Of a DNA stretch of 40,488 bases, positions 26,579-35,023 are shown in pieces. The stretch lies in NCBI GenBank assembly GCA_002358855.1, contig DEPQ01000011.1, positions 28,563-69,050 of the forward strand, read 5' to 3'. Source of the DNA: Bacteroidales bacterium UBA3388. Lineage in GTDB: Bacteria > Bacteroidota > Bacteroidia > Bacteroidales > P3. Every line of letters starts with the position of its first letter. Within the stretch, counting starts at the first letter, position 1. Both the position numbers and the translations under genes were made by a program. The notes beneath the pieces were generated by a model. That model had not been told where the DNA came from, did not search any database, and saw only the letters and a list, made by a program, of their open reading frames with translations.

Positions 26579-28039
26579 ATGAATAATTTTAATTTAGATC
26601 CTCTTACTATCACACTCACCTTAATAGTTGTTGTAGTGTATGTTGTTTCTGCTATATATGTGTTGCAGAAGAAAAAACAAAATAAGTTAGAAACAAAAAG
26701 ACGTTGGATTGAACAATTACCTTCTTTTGTATCTACTTGTGGAGTATTAGGAACTTTTATTGGTATTACAATAGGGCTTGTTGGCTTCAATGCCGAAAAT
26801 ATTCAAGATAGTATACCTACTTTGTTAGAAGGTATGAGTACAGCATTCTTTACTTCACTTGCTGGAATGATCGGTTCGCTATTTTTATCAAAACAAGTGA
26901 ATAGTTACTTTGATGATATTGACAAAGGAGTTTCCGATACACAATCTGCAACAACAATGATAGTAAATGTTGTTCAACAACTTGTTAGTGAAAATCAAAA
27001 ACAAAGTGCTTTTTTAGATACTATCTCAAAAAAGGTAAGTAATATTGAAAAAGATGTTATTCCAATTATCAAACAAACGCAAACTAATACCGATAATATT
27101 GTAAATATAGTTCAATCTAATGAGAAAGAATTTGCAAATATTGTTTCTGTAATTCAAAAGATGTACTCAAATTCAGATGAAATATTAAGCTTAGAATTAG
27201 CTTTACCGAAACAAATAAATGAAATGTCGGAAAAATATGTTTCTAAATTAACAAATGAAATACATAGTGAATTTATAGGTATTGAGAATGCTATGAATAA
27301 AACCGATGATTTGTTGGAAATGAAATTCAATGAGTTTACTGAACTTTTGAAAAAAAGTAATACAGAGGCTTTAGTCGAAGTAATGAAGAATGTAACGGAA
27401 GAATTTCAAAAACAAATGGGTAGTCTCATCAATAAACTTGTTAAAGAAAATTTTGATCAACTAAATAAGAGCGTTGAGCAACTTAATATTTGGCAAAAAG
27501 AAAATAAAGAAATGATAGTTTCTTTAACAAAACAATATAAGCAAATGGCAGATGATTTTGATGCAACATCTACTACATTGACTAAGGTGGGAGGAGATAC
27601 TAAACTTTTAGTAAGTGAAGGAGGAAAACTTAGACAAATTATTGACGCATTAAATAAGGTTTTTATAGAAGATACGAAATTTATTGAGATTACTACTAAG
27701 TTGGAAGAAACAGTTGTTTTAACAAAAGATAATATGCAAAAATTTGATGATTCTACAAATGTATTAAATGAATGGGTGAAAAAACAAAGAGATTTTGTAG
27801 AAGGGGTATATCTTTTGATAAATAAACTTGATGAAATTAACAAGATAAATGATTATAGTGAGGAATTTTGGAAAAGCACTAAAAAAGGTTTAAATGATGC
27901 AGTTGGAAGCATACAAGGAAGTATAGAAAAATTGAATGATGAATTAGGCGAAATAGACGAACATTTTTATAATAGATTGAGTGCTACATTATCAGAATTA
28001 GATAGATGTATGCAAGCAATGGTTAATGGAAAGGGGTAG
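26579..28039 (+). CDS. zorA: ZorA-like MotA/TolQ/ExbB proton-channel protein with long tail
   Basis: This 486-residue protein begins with three membrane segments (about 9-29, 49-70 and 85-105), the latter two in a MotA/TolQ/ExbB-like stretch (CGVLGTFIGITIGLVGF, then TAFFTSLAGMIGSLF). A cytoplasmic tail of about 375 residues follows. It is charged, rich in Lys, Glu, Asn and Gln, and predicted to be helical and coiled-coil. In Zorya systems ZorA forms a pentamer around a ZorB dimer, and its long tail reaches into the cytoplasm to signal phage entry. The length suits type II ZorA, which is shorter than type I. The ATG at 26579 lies 53 bp past the leader terminator; an in-frame TTG at 26549 is less likely. 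zorB follows 3 bp after the stop codon. Confidence 0.85.
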   Translation: MNNFNLDPLTITLTLIVVVVYVVSAIYVLQKKKQNKLETKRRWIEQLPSFVSTCGVLGTFIGITIGLVGFNAENIQDSIPTLLEGMSTAFFTSLAGMIGSLFLSKQVNSYFDDIDKGVSDTQSATTMIVNVVQQLVSENQKQSAFLDTISKKVSNIEKDVIPIIKQTQTNTDNIVNIVQSNEKEFANIVSVIQKMYSNSDEILSLELALPKQINEMSEKYVSKLTNEIHSEFIGIENAMNKTDDLLEMKFNEFTELLKKSNTEALVEVMKNVTEEFQKQMGSLINKLVKENFDQLNKSVEQLNIWQKENKEMIVSLTKQYKQMADDFDATSTTLTKVGGDTKLLVSEGGKLRQIIDALNKVFIEDTKFIEITTKLEETVVLTKDNMQKFDDSTNVLNEWVKKQRDFVEGVYLLINKLDEINKINDYSEEFWKSTKKGLNDAVGSIQGSIEKLNDELGEIDEHFYNRLSATLSELDRCMQAMVNGKG

Positions 28040-28042
28040 TGT

Positions 28043-28753
28043 ATGTCAAAGTCTAATGTATGGATATCAGTTTCTGATCTTATGACAGGATTGATGATTA
28101 TATTTTTATTCGTTGCAATTTCTTACATGGTACAAGTTGAGAATAATCAAGGAGTTCTTAAAGGTTATATGGAAACTAAGGAAAAACTTCACGATAAATT
28201 GGTAGATGAATTTAAAAATGATACAACAAAATGGCAAATGTCTATTGGTAAGGATTTGACAATTAAGTTTGATAATCCAACTGTATTATTTGATTCTGGA
28301 GAATGGGAATTAACTTCATCATTTAAAAACATTTTACAAGATTTTTTACCTCGTTACTTTAATATTTTATTAAAAGATTCTTTGCGCACAAAGATTCAAG
28401 AAATACGAATTGAAGGGCATACTGATGATGTTCCTATCCCAAAGTTACATAATGATCCATATATTGCCAATATTGTTCTTTCTCAACAAAGAGCGTTAAG
28501 TGTAGTAAAGTATTTTAGAGAATTACCTGTGTTTAAACAATACTCAAAGGAGGAACAGAATTTAATTGAGTATTGGTTAATTGCAAGTGGTTTTTCTTAT
28601 GGGAAATCATTAGATGATAATGGCGAATACACGTTTAAAACAAAAAATAATATAAATAATGATTTGTCAAGGCGTGTAGAGATTCGTATTGTGACAAATG
28701 GAGATATAGAAATAGAGAAATTTATGAAAAATTTAAAAGATATACTTAAATGA
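28043..28753 (+). CDS. zorB: ZorB-like MotB/OmpA-domain stator protein
   Basis: This 236-residue protein has one N-terminal membrane helix (about 9-29) that carries a single acidic residue, D12 (SVSDLMTGLMIIFLFVAI). This is the expected proton-carrying Asp of MotB, ExbD and ZorB proteins. After a linker, an OmpA-like peptidoglycan-binding domain follows from about residue 85 (TVLFDSGEWELTSSF; IRIEGHTDDVPIP; LSQQRALSVVKYF; LSRRVEIRIV). It should anchor the complex to the cell wall. The stop codon overlaps the start of the HNH gene (ATGA), so these two are translationally coupled. Distinction from a flagellar or gliding stator rests on the partner with the long tail and the nuclease gene; no motility genes are nearby. 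Confidence 0.87.
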   Translation: MSKSNVWISVSDLMTGLMIIFLFVAISYMVQVENNQGVLKGYMETKEKLHDKLVDEFKNDTTKWQMSIGKDLTIKFDNPTVLFDSGEWELTSSFKNILQDFLPRYFNILLKDSLRTKIQEIRIEGHTDDVPIPKLHNDPYIANIVLSQQRALSVVKYFRELPVFKQYSKEEQNLIEYWLIASGFSYGKSLDDNGEYTFKTKNNINNDLSRRVEIRIVTNGDIEIEKFMKNLKDILK

Positions 28754-29523
28754 AAGAAGAAGTAATCTGTGATTTTAAAAAATTTAAAAGAGCATTAGAA
28801 AATCTTGGATATACAATATCACCAATACCAATAGAAGACCCAGAAAGTATACCTGGTTGGGATTTAGTAACTCTTAATAAGTATAAAGTAAATTTAGAGA
28901 TAGATAGTACTACTAATGATTTTTATTTAGCTTTTAAAAATGGAAAAAAGCAAAAAGTATTTTTATACAAAAAAGAATATCATATATCTGGTTACGAAAA
29001 TAGTAAGCCGAGGTATCATGTAAAAAAATGTCGTACATTTCAAAATTATTCACCAAGTTTGTATCGAGTAGCCAATACAGGAAGTGTAATTGTTTGGGAT
29101 ATGGATATAGGTGAAAATGTTGAAGTTTCGGAACTTCCATTATGTAAAAATTGCCTTGAATTATTAAAAGCAGAGAATAGTAATTATACACCTCCACAAA
29201 CGTCAAAGGAATTTGAACAAGTTTTAAAAAATGAAAATACTGATTTGAAAGGTTATTTGCCAAAATGGTCAAAAATATCAGAAGAATATAGAGAAAAGCA
29301 AAATTATACTTGTGAAATTTGCGGGTTTCATGCAGATAGTAAGGTAGCCAAGCAGTTCATACAAGTTCATCACAAAGATGGGAATAAAAAAAATAATGAA
29401 GAAAGTAATTTGCAATGTTTGTGTATTGAATGTCATTCTAATGTAAATTCACGACATCAAGAAAATTTCTCAAAAGGAGCAAATAAGGCTAAATTAGATT
29501 CGTTTATTAAAAAATATAGATAA
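28750..29523 (+). CDS. HNH endonuclease, ZorE-like effector
   Basis: This 257-residue protein has two recognisable parts. An N-terminal to middle region carries YHVKKCRTFQNY (about 88-99) and LCKNCLELL (about 130-138), a pattern seen in a family of HNH proteins with a zinc knuckle. The C-terminal HNH domain (about 190-250) has YTCEICGF, then QVHHKDGNKKNNEESN, then LCIECH, giving the CxxC...HH...N...CxxCH arrangement of a ββα-metal nuclease. In type II Zorya the third gene, zorE, encodes an HNH nuclease, described as a nickase, that acts after the ZorAB motor senses phage. The same gene order and the 4-bp overlap with zorB support that role here. Homology to characterised ZorE over the N-terminal part was not tested. 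Confidence 0.85.
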   Translation: MKEEVICDFKKFKRALENLGYTISPIPIEDPESIPGWDLVTLNKYKVNLEIDSTTNDFYLAFKNGKKQKVFLYKKEYHISGYENSKPRYHVKKCRTFQNYSPSLYRVANTGSVIVWDMDIGENVEVSELPLCKNCLELLKAENSNYTPPQTSKEFEQVLKNENTDLKGYLPKWSKISEEYREKQNYTCEICGFHADSKVAKQFIQVHHKDGNKKNNEESNLQCLCIECHSNVNSRHQENFSKGANKAKLDSFIKKYR

Positions 29524-29550
29524 TATTATTTCTTATTACTTGCGACTAAC

Positions 29551-29575
29551 AATGCGAAAGGTGATTAAGGAGTAA
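29551..29575. repeat. 25-bp direct repeat, left copy
   Basis: This copy (AATGCGAAAGGTGATTAAGG plus AGTAA) matches the sequence at 29756-29780 at 21 of 25 positions, in the same orientation. The pair brackets the hairpin block between the HNH gene and rluA. Confidence 0.6.
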
Positions 29576-29585
29576 AAAAACAAAA

Positions 29586-29700
29586 ATATGTTCAAGAAAT
29601 AACCTTTTCTTGAACATATAATGAATAACGTGCTCAAAAAACTTAAAAATTTGAGCACGTTATTCATTTCATGCTTAAAAAACGCGTTTTTTTGAGTATG
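29586..29700. repeat. Three consecutive hairpins between convergent genes
   Basis: Hairpin 1 is 29586-29619 (14-bp perfect stem, 6-nt loop). Hairpin 2 is 29620-29668 (19-bp perfect stem, 11-nt loop). Hairpin 3 is 29670-29700 (imperfect, centred on ACGCGT). Their arms alternate GTTCAAG, CTTGAAC, GCTCAAA, TTTGAGC, GCTTAAA and TTTGAGT, about 21 bp apart. They lie between the stop codons of the HNH and RluA genes and could end transcription from both sides. No gene is supported in 29524-29795. Confidence 0.8.
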
Positions 29701-29755
29701 TTTATTGTAATGAAGATTCTTTTGCTTTATGATTAACAAATAAGTCTATTAATAT

Positions 29756-29780
29756 AATACGAAAGGTAAATAAGGAATAA
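29756..29780. repeat. 25-bp direct repeat, right copy
   Basis: This is the second copy of the repeat at 29551-29575, with four mismatches and the same orientation, 205 bp apart. It lies 15 bp from the rluA-family stop codon. Confidence 0.6.
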
Positions 29781-29795
29781 CTTGAATAACTAATT

Positions 29796-30494
29796 TTATT
29801 CCTTAGAAATATTTTCATCAAACCATTGCCATAAGGAATCCTTTGGCAGTGGTGCGATGATTTTTATTTGTTCTTTTTTTACAGGGTGAAGAAATTCTAA
29901 TTCCCTTGCGTGAAGTGATATTGAGGCATCTTTATTACTGCGTTCAAATCCATATTTTAAATCGCCCTTTATTGGACAACCAATATTGGATAGTTGAACT
30001 CTAATTTGATGATGACGTCCTGTTTTGAGATTTACTTGCAATAATTGATAGTTATCTGATTTTTTTAGGACTTCATAGTCCAATTCGGCATATTTTCCTT
30101 TGTTTGTGTCTTTTGTAACGTAGGTTTTGTTTTGTTTTTCGTTACGAATAAGGAAGTTTACCAACGTTGCTTTGGGTTTTATATTATTATTGCGAACTAT
30201 TGCCCAATATGTTTTATGGATTTGGTGTTCTTTCATCATTTTATTAAGACGAACAAGGGCTTTTTCTGTTTTTGCAAACATCACAACGCCACTTACAGGA
30301 CGGTCTAAGCGATGAACCAATCCACAATAAACGTTTCCGGGTTTATTGTACTTGGTTTTAAGATAATGTTTCACCATTTCCTCTAACGAAACATCACCTG
30401 TTTTGTCGGAATGTACGATTTGGGAAGAGAGTTTGTTGAGGATAATTATATGATTGTCTTCAAAAAGAATTTGCTTTTCTAATTCTATGCTCAT
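29796..30494 (-). CDS. RluA-family pseudouridine synthase
   Basis: This 232-residue enzyme isomerises uridine to pseudouridine in rRNA or tRNA. The catalytic motif HRLDRPVSGVV is at residues 61-71, with D64 the catalytic aspartate. YAELDYEVL and LKTGRHHQIRVQLSNIGCPIKGDLKYG follow, the usual RNA-binding and fold motifs. There is no N-terminal S4 domain, so it is a short RluA/RluC-like form. The target uridine cannot be told. It overlaps psd by 4 bp and is the last gene of the rsfS-ftsH operon. Confidence 0.93.
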   Translation of the reverse strand: MSIELEKQILFEDNHIIILNKLSSQIVHSDKTGDVSLEEMVKHYLKTKYNKPGNVYCGLVHRLDRPVSGVVMFAKTEKALVRLNKMMKEHQIHKTYWAIVRNNNIKPKATLVNFLIRNEKQNKTYVTKDTNKGKYAELDYEVLKKSDNYQLLQVNLKTGRHHQIRVQLSNIGCPIKGDLKYGFERSNKDASISLHARELEFLHPVKKEQIKIIAPLPKDSLWQWFDENISKE

Positions 30495-31147
30495 ATACTT
30501 GCAAGAATTGAAATTCCGCCTTTGACTTTATCTTCTAATTCTGTGTGTACTTGCGAGTCAATTGGAATAAATAAATCTACTCGTGAGCCAAATTTTATAA
30601 ATCCAAGTTCTGAACCTTGTTTTACTTCTTCTCCTTCTTGTGCATAGCAGACAATTCTTCTTGCCAAAGCTCCTGCGATTTGTCTTATTACGACTTTTTT
30701 TCCTTTTTCTGTTTCTACACAAACTGTTGTACGCTCATTTAAAGTTGAACTCTTAGGGTGCTTTGCTATTAGATAGCGTCCTGAATGATAATTAACGTAA
30801 ACTACTTTTCCTGATACGGGATAACGATTTACGTGAACGTTATTTGGCGACATAAAGGTAGAAATTTGAATACATTCTGTCTTTAATATTTCTGGCTCAA
30901 AGACTTTTTCTACTACGACTATTGTTCCGTCTGCCGATGCAATAACTTGATTGGGATTTAAGGCTAAATCTCTTGATGGAATTCTAAAAAATCTAATTAT
31001 TACAAAATCAAAAATCAATAACCCAGCAATTAGCAACCACCAAAACACGTTCCATTCTTTTATGAAACAAAACATAGCAACTAATGCTAAGATTGTAATG
31101 ATTATAATCGAAATACTTATTTTGTATCCTTCTTTGTGTATGTACAT
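30491..31147 (-). CDS. psd: Phosphatidylserine decarboxylase proenzyme
   Basis: This 218-residue membrane-associated enzyme makes phosphatidylethanolamine from phosphatidylserine. Two hydrophobic segments lie at the N-terminus (about 10-28 and 34-52). The self-cleavage site is FGSRVD, with G187-S188; Ser188 becomes the pyruvoyl group, leaving a large beta chain and a short alpha chain of 31 residues. FMSPNNVHVNRYPVSG (about 98-113) is the typical substrate-pocket stretch. The short length fits the compact Psd form of Bacteroidota and archaea. It follows cdsA by 7 bp, so two phospholipid genes are coupled; phosphatidylserine synthase is not in the window. Confidence 0.95.
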   Translation of the reverse strand: MYIHKEGYKISISIIIITILALVAMFCFIKEWNVFWWLLIAGLLIFDFVIIRFFRIPSRDLALNPNQVIASADGTIVVVEKVFEPEILKTECIQISTFMSPNNVHVNRYPVSGKVVYVNYHSGRYLIAKHPKSSTLNERTTVCVETEKGKKVVIRQIAGALARRIVCYAQEGEEVKQGSELGFIKFGSRVDLFIPIDSQVHTELEDKVKGGISILASI

Positions 31148-31154
31148 ATCCTTA

Positions 31155-31967
31155 TTATTTTACAATTAATTCTAAATAAACCCACACTATCGGCAAAACT
31201 ATAAACAAGATGTCAAAACGATCTAATATTCCTCCATGCCCTGGGAGAATTTTTCCACTATCTTTTACTCCCATTTGACGTTTAAACATCGATTCAACTA
31301 AGTCGCCAAGTGTTCCAACAGAGGAAACGATTATTGAAATCACTATCCAATGCTGAATTGCAAATATATTAGAAAATTTTGAAATTACAATGCCTGCAAT
31401 TATAGTAAATAAAAATCCTCCGACAAAACCTTCCCAACTTTTCTTTGGAGAATGTCGTTCAAACAAACGGTGTTTTCCAAATTTTACGCCTGTTAGATAT
31501 GCGAAACTATCGTTACACCACGCTAATATAAAGACACTTAGTAGTAAAAGTGGTTGAAACTCTGAATTATATTGAATTATTAGATTTGTTGTAGAGATTG
31601 GCAAAATTATATAAATCAATCCACAAATTGTATAAGCAATAGATGTAAATGGATTTTCGTTTTTTTGATATAAAGCAGCAATAAAATTCGCAATTACCAA
31701 AACGACACTTATCAATAGTGGTATTTTAAAATCTATGTTAAAAGAATATAGTGCAACTGTTGTGTAAAGAGAGATTGCAGTTAGATATGCAAGTAGGGAA
31801 TTAGAGATTTGATATTTGTTTTTTGCAACATTATAAAATTCACTCAATGCAACAAGTCCTATTATTCCAAAATAAATGGAAGATATTATAGGATTGAAAT
31901 AAATTGCAGCTAAAACACTTGCCACATACACCGCTCCGGTGAGAGTTCTTTTTAATAAATCGTTCAT
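31155..31967 (-). CDS. cdsA: Phosphatidate cytidylyltransferase
   Basis: CdsA makes CDP-diacylglycerol from phosphatidic acid and CTP, the branch point of phospholipid synthesis, in the inner membrane. The 270 residues contain about seven to eight hydrophobic helices. The family signature is near the C-terminus: SMFKRQMGVKDSGKILPGHG, then GILDRFD, including the metal-binding acidic residues. ANDS-type residues (WCNDSFAYLTG) and the SPKKSWEGFVGG motif are also intact. It sits between a LUD-domain gene (8 bp upstream) and psd (7 bp downstream). Confidence 0.97.
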   Translation of the reverse strand: MNDLLKRTLTGAVYVASVLAAIYFNPIISSIYFGIIGLVALSEFYNVAKNKYQISNSLLAYLTAISLYTTVALYSFNIDFKIPLLISVVLVIANFIAALYQKNENPFTSIAYTICGLIYIILPISTTNLIIQYNSEFQPLLLLSVFILAWCNDSFAYLTGVKFGKHRLFERHSPKKSWEGFVGGFLFTIIAGIVISKFSNIFAIQHWIVISIIVSSVGTLGDLVESMFKRQMGVKDSGKILPGHGGILDRFDILFIVLPIVWVYLELIVK

Positions 31968-31975
31968 ATTCCTTA

Positions 31976-32560
31976 TTATTGTTCAATTACATAAAGATAA
32001 AATTCTATAACAGATTGTTTCAATGCCTCGCTTGGCACAAAAGTCGTTATGGATTGAGGAATATTTTCCAACAATGGTTCAAGAGCTTCTTTATAATTAG
32101 AATACACCTGAGAGGAATGGGCAACAACTATAAAAATAGAAGGGAGTTTATTTATTTTATCTCCAAAACCTTGATTGGAAGTAATGAGAATACTACCTGA
32201 ATTTGCAAGAAGGGATTGGCAAAGACTTATTCCTACTATTGCATTTTTATTTTCCAATACGGTTTCAATCCCTACATTGTTTAAGTAAGAGTTTAAATTT
32301 TCATTAAAAGCAAGAATATTTTCCCATTTGCGATATTGAATAAGCGATTGTAGTTTTTGTTTAAAATCTTTCTCACTTTCACAATAGACAAATCTTCCTT
32401 TTGCTCTCACAAACTTCTCTGCAAAAGCCATTAACTCATCTTGCCCAACAGCAAAGTAAGAAACAGGAGATTCTTCTTTTTCATACTCTCCTATTTCTTG
32501 CTTAATAATATTTTGTTTTACAACTTTAAGAAATTTTTCTCGCTTATGCCTGTTGCTCAT
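31976..32560 (-). CDS. LUD-domain (LutC/YkgG-like) protein
   Basis: This 194-residue soluble protein resembles the LUD domain found in LutB and LutC, subunits of the lactate-oxidation complex. The best match is the C-terminal half: VGISLCQSLLANSGSILITS (about 108-127), then LPSIFIVVAHSSQVYSNYKEAL. No iron-sulfur motif is present and no LutA or LutB partner is nearby, so lactate use is not indicated. Its start codon lies inside the end of ftsH (17-bp overlap), and cdsA follows 8 bp on. The conserved position between ftsH and cdsA in Bacteroidales suggests a housekeeping role in the envelope, which remains unknown. Confidence 0.85.
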   Translation of the reverse strand: MSNRHKREKFLKVVKQNIIKQEIGEYEKEESPVSYFAVGQDELMAFAEKFVRAKGRFVYCESEKDFKQKLQSLIQYRKWENILAFNENLNSYLNNVGIETVLENKNAIVGISLCQSLLANSGSILITSNQGFGDKINKLPSIFIVVAHSSQVYSNYKEALEPLLENIPQSITTFVPSEALKQSVIEFYLYVIEQ

Positions 32561-34562
32561 CTGCCTTTTGTTCGTCCCAAGGACGCTTTCCGTAAATATT
32601 TTCTACGTCTTCTCTAAATATTACTTCTCTTTCTACAAGTATTGTAGCCAAAGCATCTAACTTTTCTCTGTTTTCTGTTAAAATTTCTTTTGCTTTACTA
32701 TACGCTTCTTCAACCATAGAACGTATTTGAGCGTCTATTTTTTCTGCAGTCTTTTCGCTGAATGGTTTTTGAAAGCCATAGTCGCTTTGTCCGCTTGAAT
32801 CGTAAAAACTTATATTGCCTATTTCTTTGTCAAGACCATAATAAACCACCATTGCATAGGCTTGTTTTGTTACTCTTTCCAAATCGTTCAAGGCTCCTGT
32901 GGAAACTTCTCCAAAAACAATCTCTTCGGCAGCCCTTCCACCAAGTAAAGAAATCATTTGGTCTAAAAGTTGTGCTTTTGTAGTGATTTGTCTTTCTTCT
33001 GGCAAATACCACGCTGCTCCTAAAGCCTGTCCTCTTGGCACAATAGTAACTTTTACAAGCGGATTAGCATGTTCTAATAACCAACTAACAGATGCGTGTC
33101 CCGCTTCGTGATATGCGATTGTTCGTTTTTCTTTGGGAGTGATTATTTTATTCTTTTTTTCCAATCCTCCAATGATTCTATCAACCGCATCCAAGAAATC
33201 TTGCTTTTCTATAATCTTTTTATCTTTTCTTGCTGCAATTAACGCAGCTTCATTACACACATTAGCAATGTCTGCACCTGAAAAACCTGGTGTTTGTTTT
33301 GATAAGAAATCTATATCTACGTTTTGCTCGTCAAATTTAAGTTTTTTAGTATGTACATTAAAGATTGCTTTTCGTTCTGTAACGTCTGGCAAATCTACAT
33401 GAATCTGTCTATCAAATCTTCCTGCTCTTAACAATGCTTTATCTAAGATATCTGCACGGTTTGTAGCAGCAAGAATAATTACTCCTGCGTTTGTGCCAAA
33501 TCCGTCCATCTCTGTGAGCAGTTGATTTAAGGTATTTTCTCTCTCGTCATTCGATCCAGAAGATAAGTTTTTACCTCGTGCTCGTCCTATTGCGTCTATC
33601 TCATCTATAAAAACGATACAAGGTGCTTTTTTCTTAGCATTTTCAAACAAGTCTCTAACTCGTGAGGCTCCAACGCCAACAAACATTTCCACAAAGTCAG
33701 ATCCTGACATTGAAAAGAAAGGAACTTTTGCTTCTCCTGCAACTGCTTTTGCCAAAAGAGTTTTTCCTGTTCCCGGAGGTCCAACTAATAACGCTCCCTT
33801 AGGAATTTTTCCTCCTAAATTAGTGTATTTTGATGGCGATTTTAAGAAATCTACAATTTCTTTAACTTCTACTTTTGCCTCTTCTAAGCCTGCAACATCT
33901 GCAAAGGTAATTGAGACATCTTTATCTTTGTCGTATAGTCTTGCTTTACTCTTTCCGACATTGAAAATGCCACCACCCATTCCGCCTCCACCAGAATTGC
34001 TGCCGCCTCTCATCATTCTGAAAAATAATATCCAGACAAAAATCATCACAATCATTGAGATAATGAAAAATCCATTATCTCCAAAGAAACTTTTTCTTTC
34101 TTCTGATTCAACGTTAATACGTTTGTCTGCAATTATTCTTTGTTTTTCAACTTGTGTTGCTACGCCTACTGTATCTTTTGCAATCCATTGGTCTTCTACT
34201 GTCTTTAAAATTGCTCGGAAATCTTCGTAATCAACAAATTTAAAAATGTAAAAACCATTGTAATCTTTGTTTACAGCGCCTAATGTACCTTTTGGTTTTA
34301 AGTCATTGTAAGTTGTATCGTTTTGAATTTGACTTTGCTTGATATAAATCTCAGCAAACTCTTTATTAACGACATTTATTTTTTGATAATCCTTTTTAAT
34401 CAAAACGGTTCTTAACTTTTCCTCATTGATTTCCTTTGATGTAGTAGTACTTTCCCCACTAAACATCATAAAACCCAAGATTAAAAGCAAGGCAATGTAT
34501 ATCCAATAGATTTTAAACTTTATTTTAGGCGCTTTTTTATTTGTTTTGTTTTGTTGAGCCAT
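32544..34562 (-). CDS. ftsH: ATP-dependent zinc metalloprotease FtsH
   Basis: FtsH is a membrane-anchored AAA+ protease that removes misfolded or unneeded membrane and cytoplasmic proteins. The 672 residues show two membrane helices (about 16-34 and 164-182) around a periplasmic domain, then a Gly-rich linker. The AAA domain has Walker A GPPGTGKT (261-268), Walker B CIVFIDEID (315-323) and the pore motif MFVGVGAS (293-300). The second region of homology includes RAGRFDRQI. The M41 zinc site HEAGH is at 485-489. All key residues are present. It is the second gene of the rsfS operon, 10 bp after rsfS. Confidence 0.98.
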   Translation of the reverse strand: MAQQNKTNKKAPKIKFKIYWIYIALLLILGFMMFSGESTTTSKEINEEKLRTVLIKKDYQKINVVNKEFAEIYIKQSQIQNDTTYNDLKPKGTLGAVNKDYNGFYIFKFVDYEDFRAILKTVEDQWIAKDTVGVATQVEKQRIIADKRINVESEERKSFFGDNGFFIISMIVMIFVWILFFRMMRGGSNSGGGGMGGGIFNVGKSKARLYDKDKDVSITFADVAGLEEAKVEVKEIVDFLKSPSKYTNLGGKIPKGALLVGPPGTGKTLLAKAVAGEAKVPFFSMSGSDFVEMFVGVGASRVRDLFENAKKKAPCIVFIDEIDAIGRARGKNLSSGSNDERENTLNQLLTEMDGFGTNAGVIILAATNRADILDKALLRAGRFDRQIHVDLPDVTERKAIFNVHTKKLKFDEQNVDIDFLSKQTPGFSGADIANVCNEAALIAARKDKKIIEKQDFLDAVDRIIGGLEKKNKIITPKEKRTIAYHEAGHASVSWLLEHANPLVKVTIVPRGQALGAAWYLPEERQITTKAQLLDQMISLLGGRAAEEIVFGEVSTGALNDLERVTKQAYAMVVYYGLDKEIGNISFYDSSGQSDYGFQKPFSEKTAEKIDAQIRSMVEEAYSKAKEILTENREKLDALATILVEREVIFREDVENIYGKRPWDEQKADEQQA

Positions 34563-34572
34563 AGTTTTGTTT

Positions 34573-34944
34573 TTATTCTATATCTTCTAAATGTGTTTGT
34601 TTAACGTCTTTCCACATTGCTTCAATGTTATAAAACTCTCTTGTTTCTTCTAAGAAAACGTGAACAACAACATCGAAATAGTCAAGTAAGACCCATTGAC
34701 AGTTTTGCAAGCCTTCTACTTTTCTTGGATTGAGTCCTGTTGCTTGTTTAATCTCTTTGTCTATTGAATCAGTAATTGCGTCCACGTGAGTAGGAGAATT
34801 AGCTGTGCAAATTACGTAATATTCAAATAAAGAGCCGTCCACACCATCAAAATCTATTATGGTAATGTTTTTTCCTTTTTTTTCTTGTATTCCTTTCACT
34901 GCTATTTGCGAAAGAATTTCTGCTTCTTTTCTTTGTTTTCCCAT
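34573..34944 (-). CDS. rsfS: Ribosome silencing factor RsfS
   Basis: This 123-residue protein binds ribosomal protein L14 on the large subunit and blocks 30S joining when nutrients are short. It shows the typical core: IIDFDGVDGSLFEYYVICTA, then SPTHVDAI, then NCQWVLLDYFDVVVHVF with the ETREFYNIEAMW end. It is the first gene of an operon with ftsH, the LUD gene, cdsA, psd and the RluA-type gene. All gaps are 10 bp or less, or overlaps. A -7-like box lies 23 bp upstream. Confidence 0.96.
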   Translation of the reverse strand: MGKQRKEAEILSQIAVKGIQEKKGKNITIIDFDGVDGSLFEYYVICTANSPTHVDAITDSIDKEIKQATGLNPRKVEGLQNCQWVLLDYFDVVVHVFLEETREFYNIEAMWKDVKQTHLEDIE

Positions 34945-34966
34945 TATATTTTATGAAATTATTATG

Positions 34967-34974
34967 CAAATATA
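34967..34974 (-). promoter_or_regulatory. Putative -7 box of the rsfS operon
   Basis: TATATTTG on the minus strand fits TAnnTTTG and would give a leader of about 16 nt. The -33 box is not a good match (TTATCG at about the right place), so confidence is moderate. Confidence 0.5.
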
Positions 34975-35023
34975 CGAATAATTATAATAACGATAATTTT
35001 TCTAAAAAGTTGTGTGTTTTTTT

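Noticed and set aside
28043..28753. Flagellar or gliding motor stator pair instead of Zorya
   Set aside because: The partner has a very long cytoplasmic tail, a nuclease gene is translationally coupled, and no motility genes are adjacent.
29536..29739. A 67-codon minus-strand frame over the hairpin block
   Set aside because: It only translates the hairpin repeats and shows no domain or start signal.
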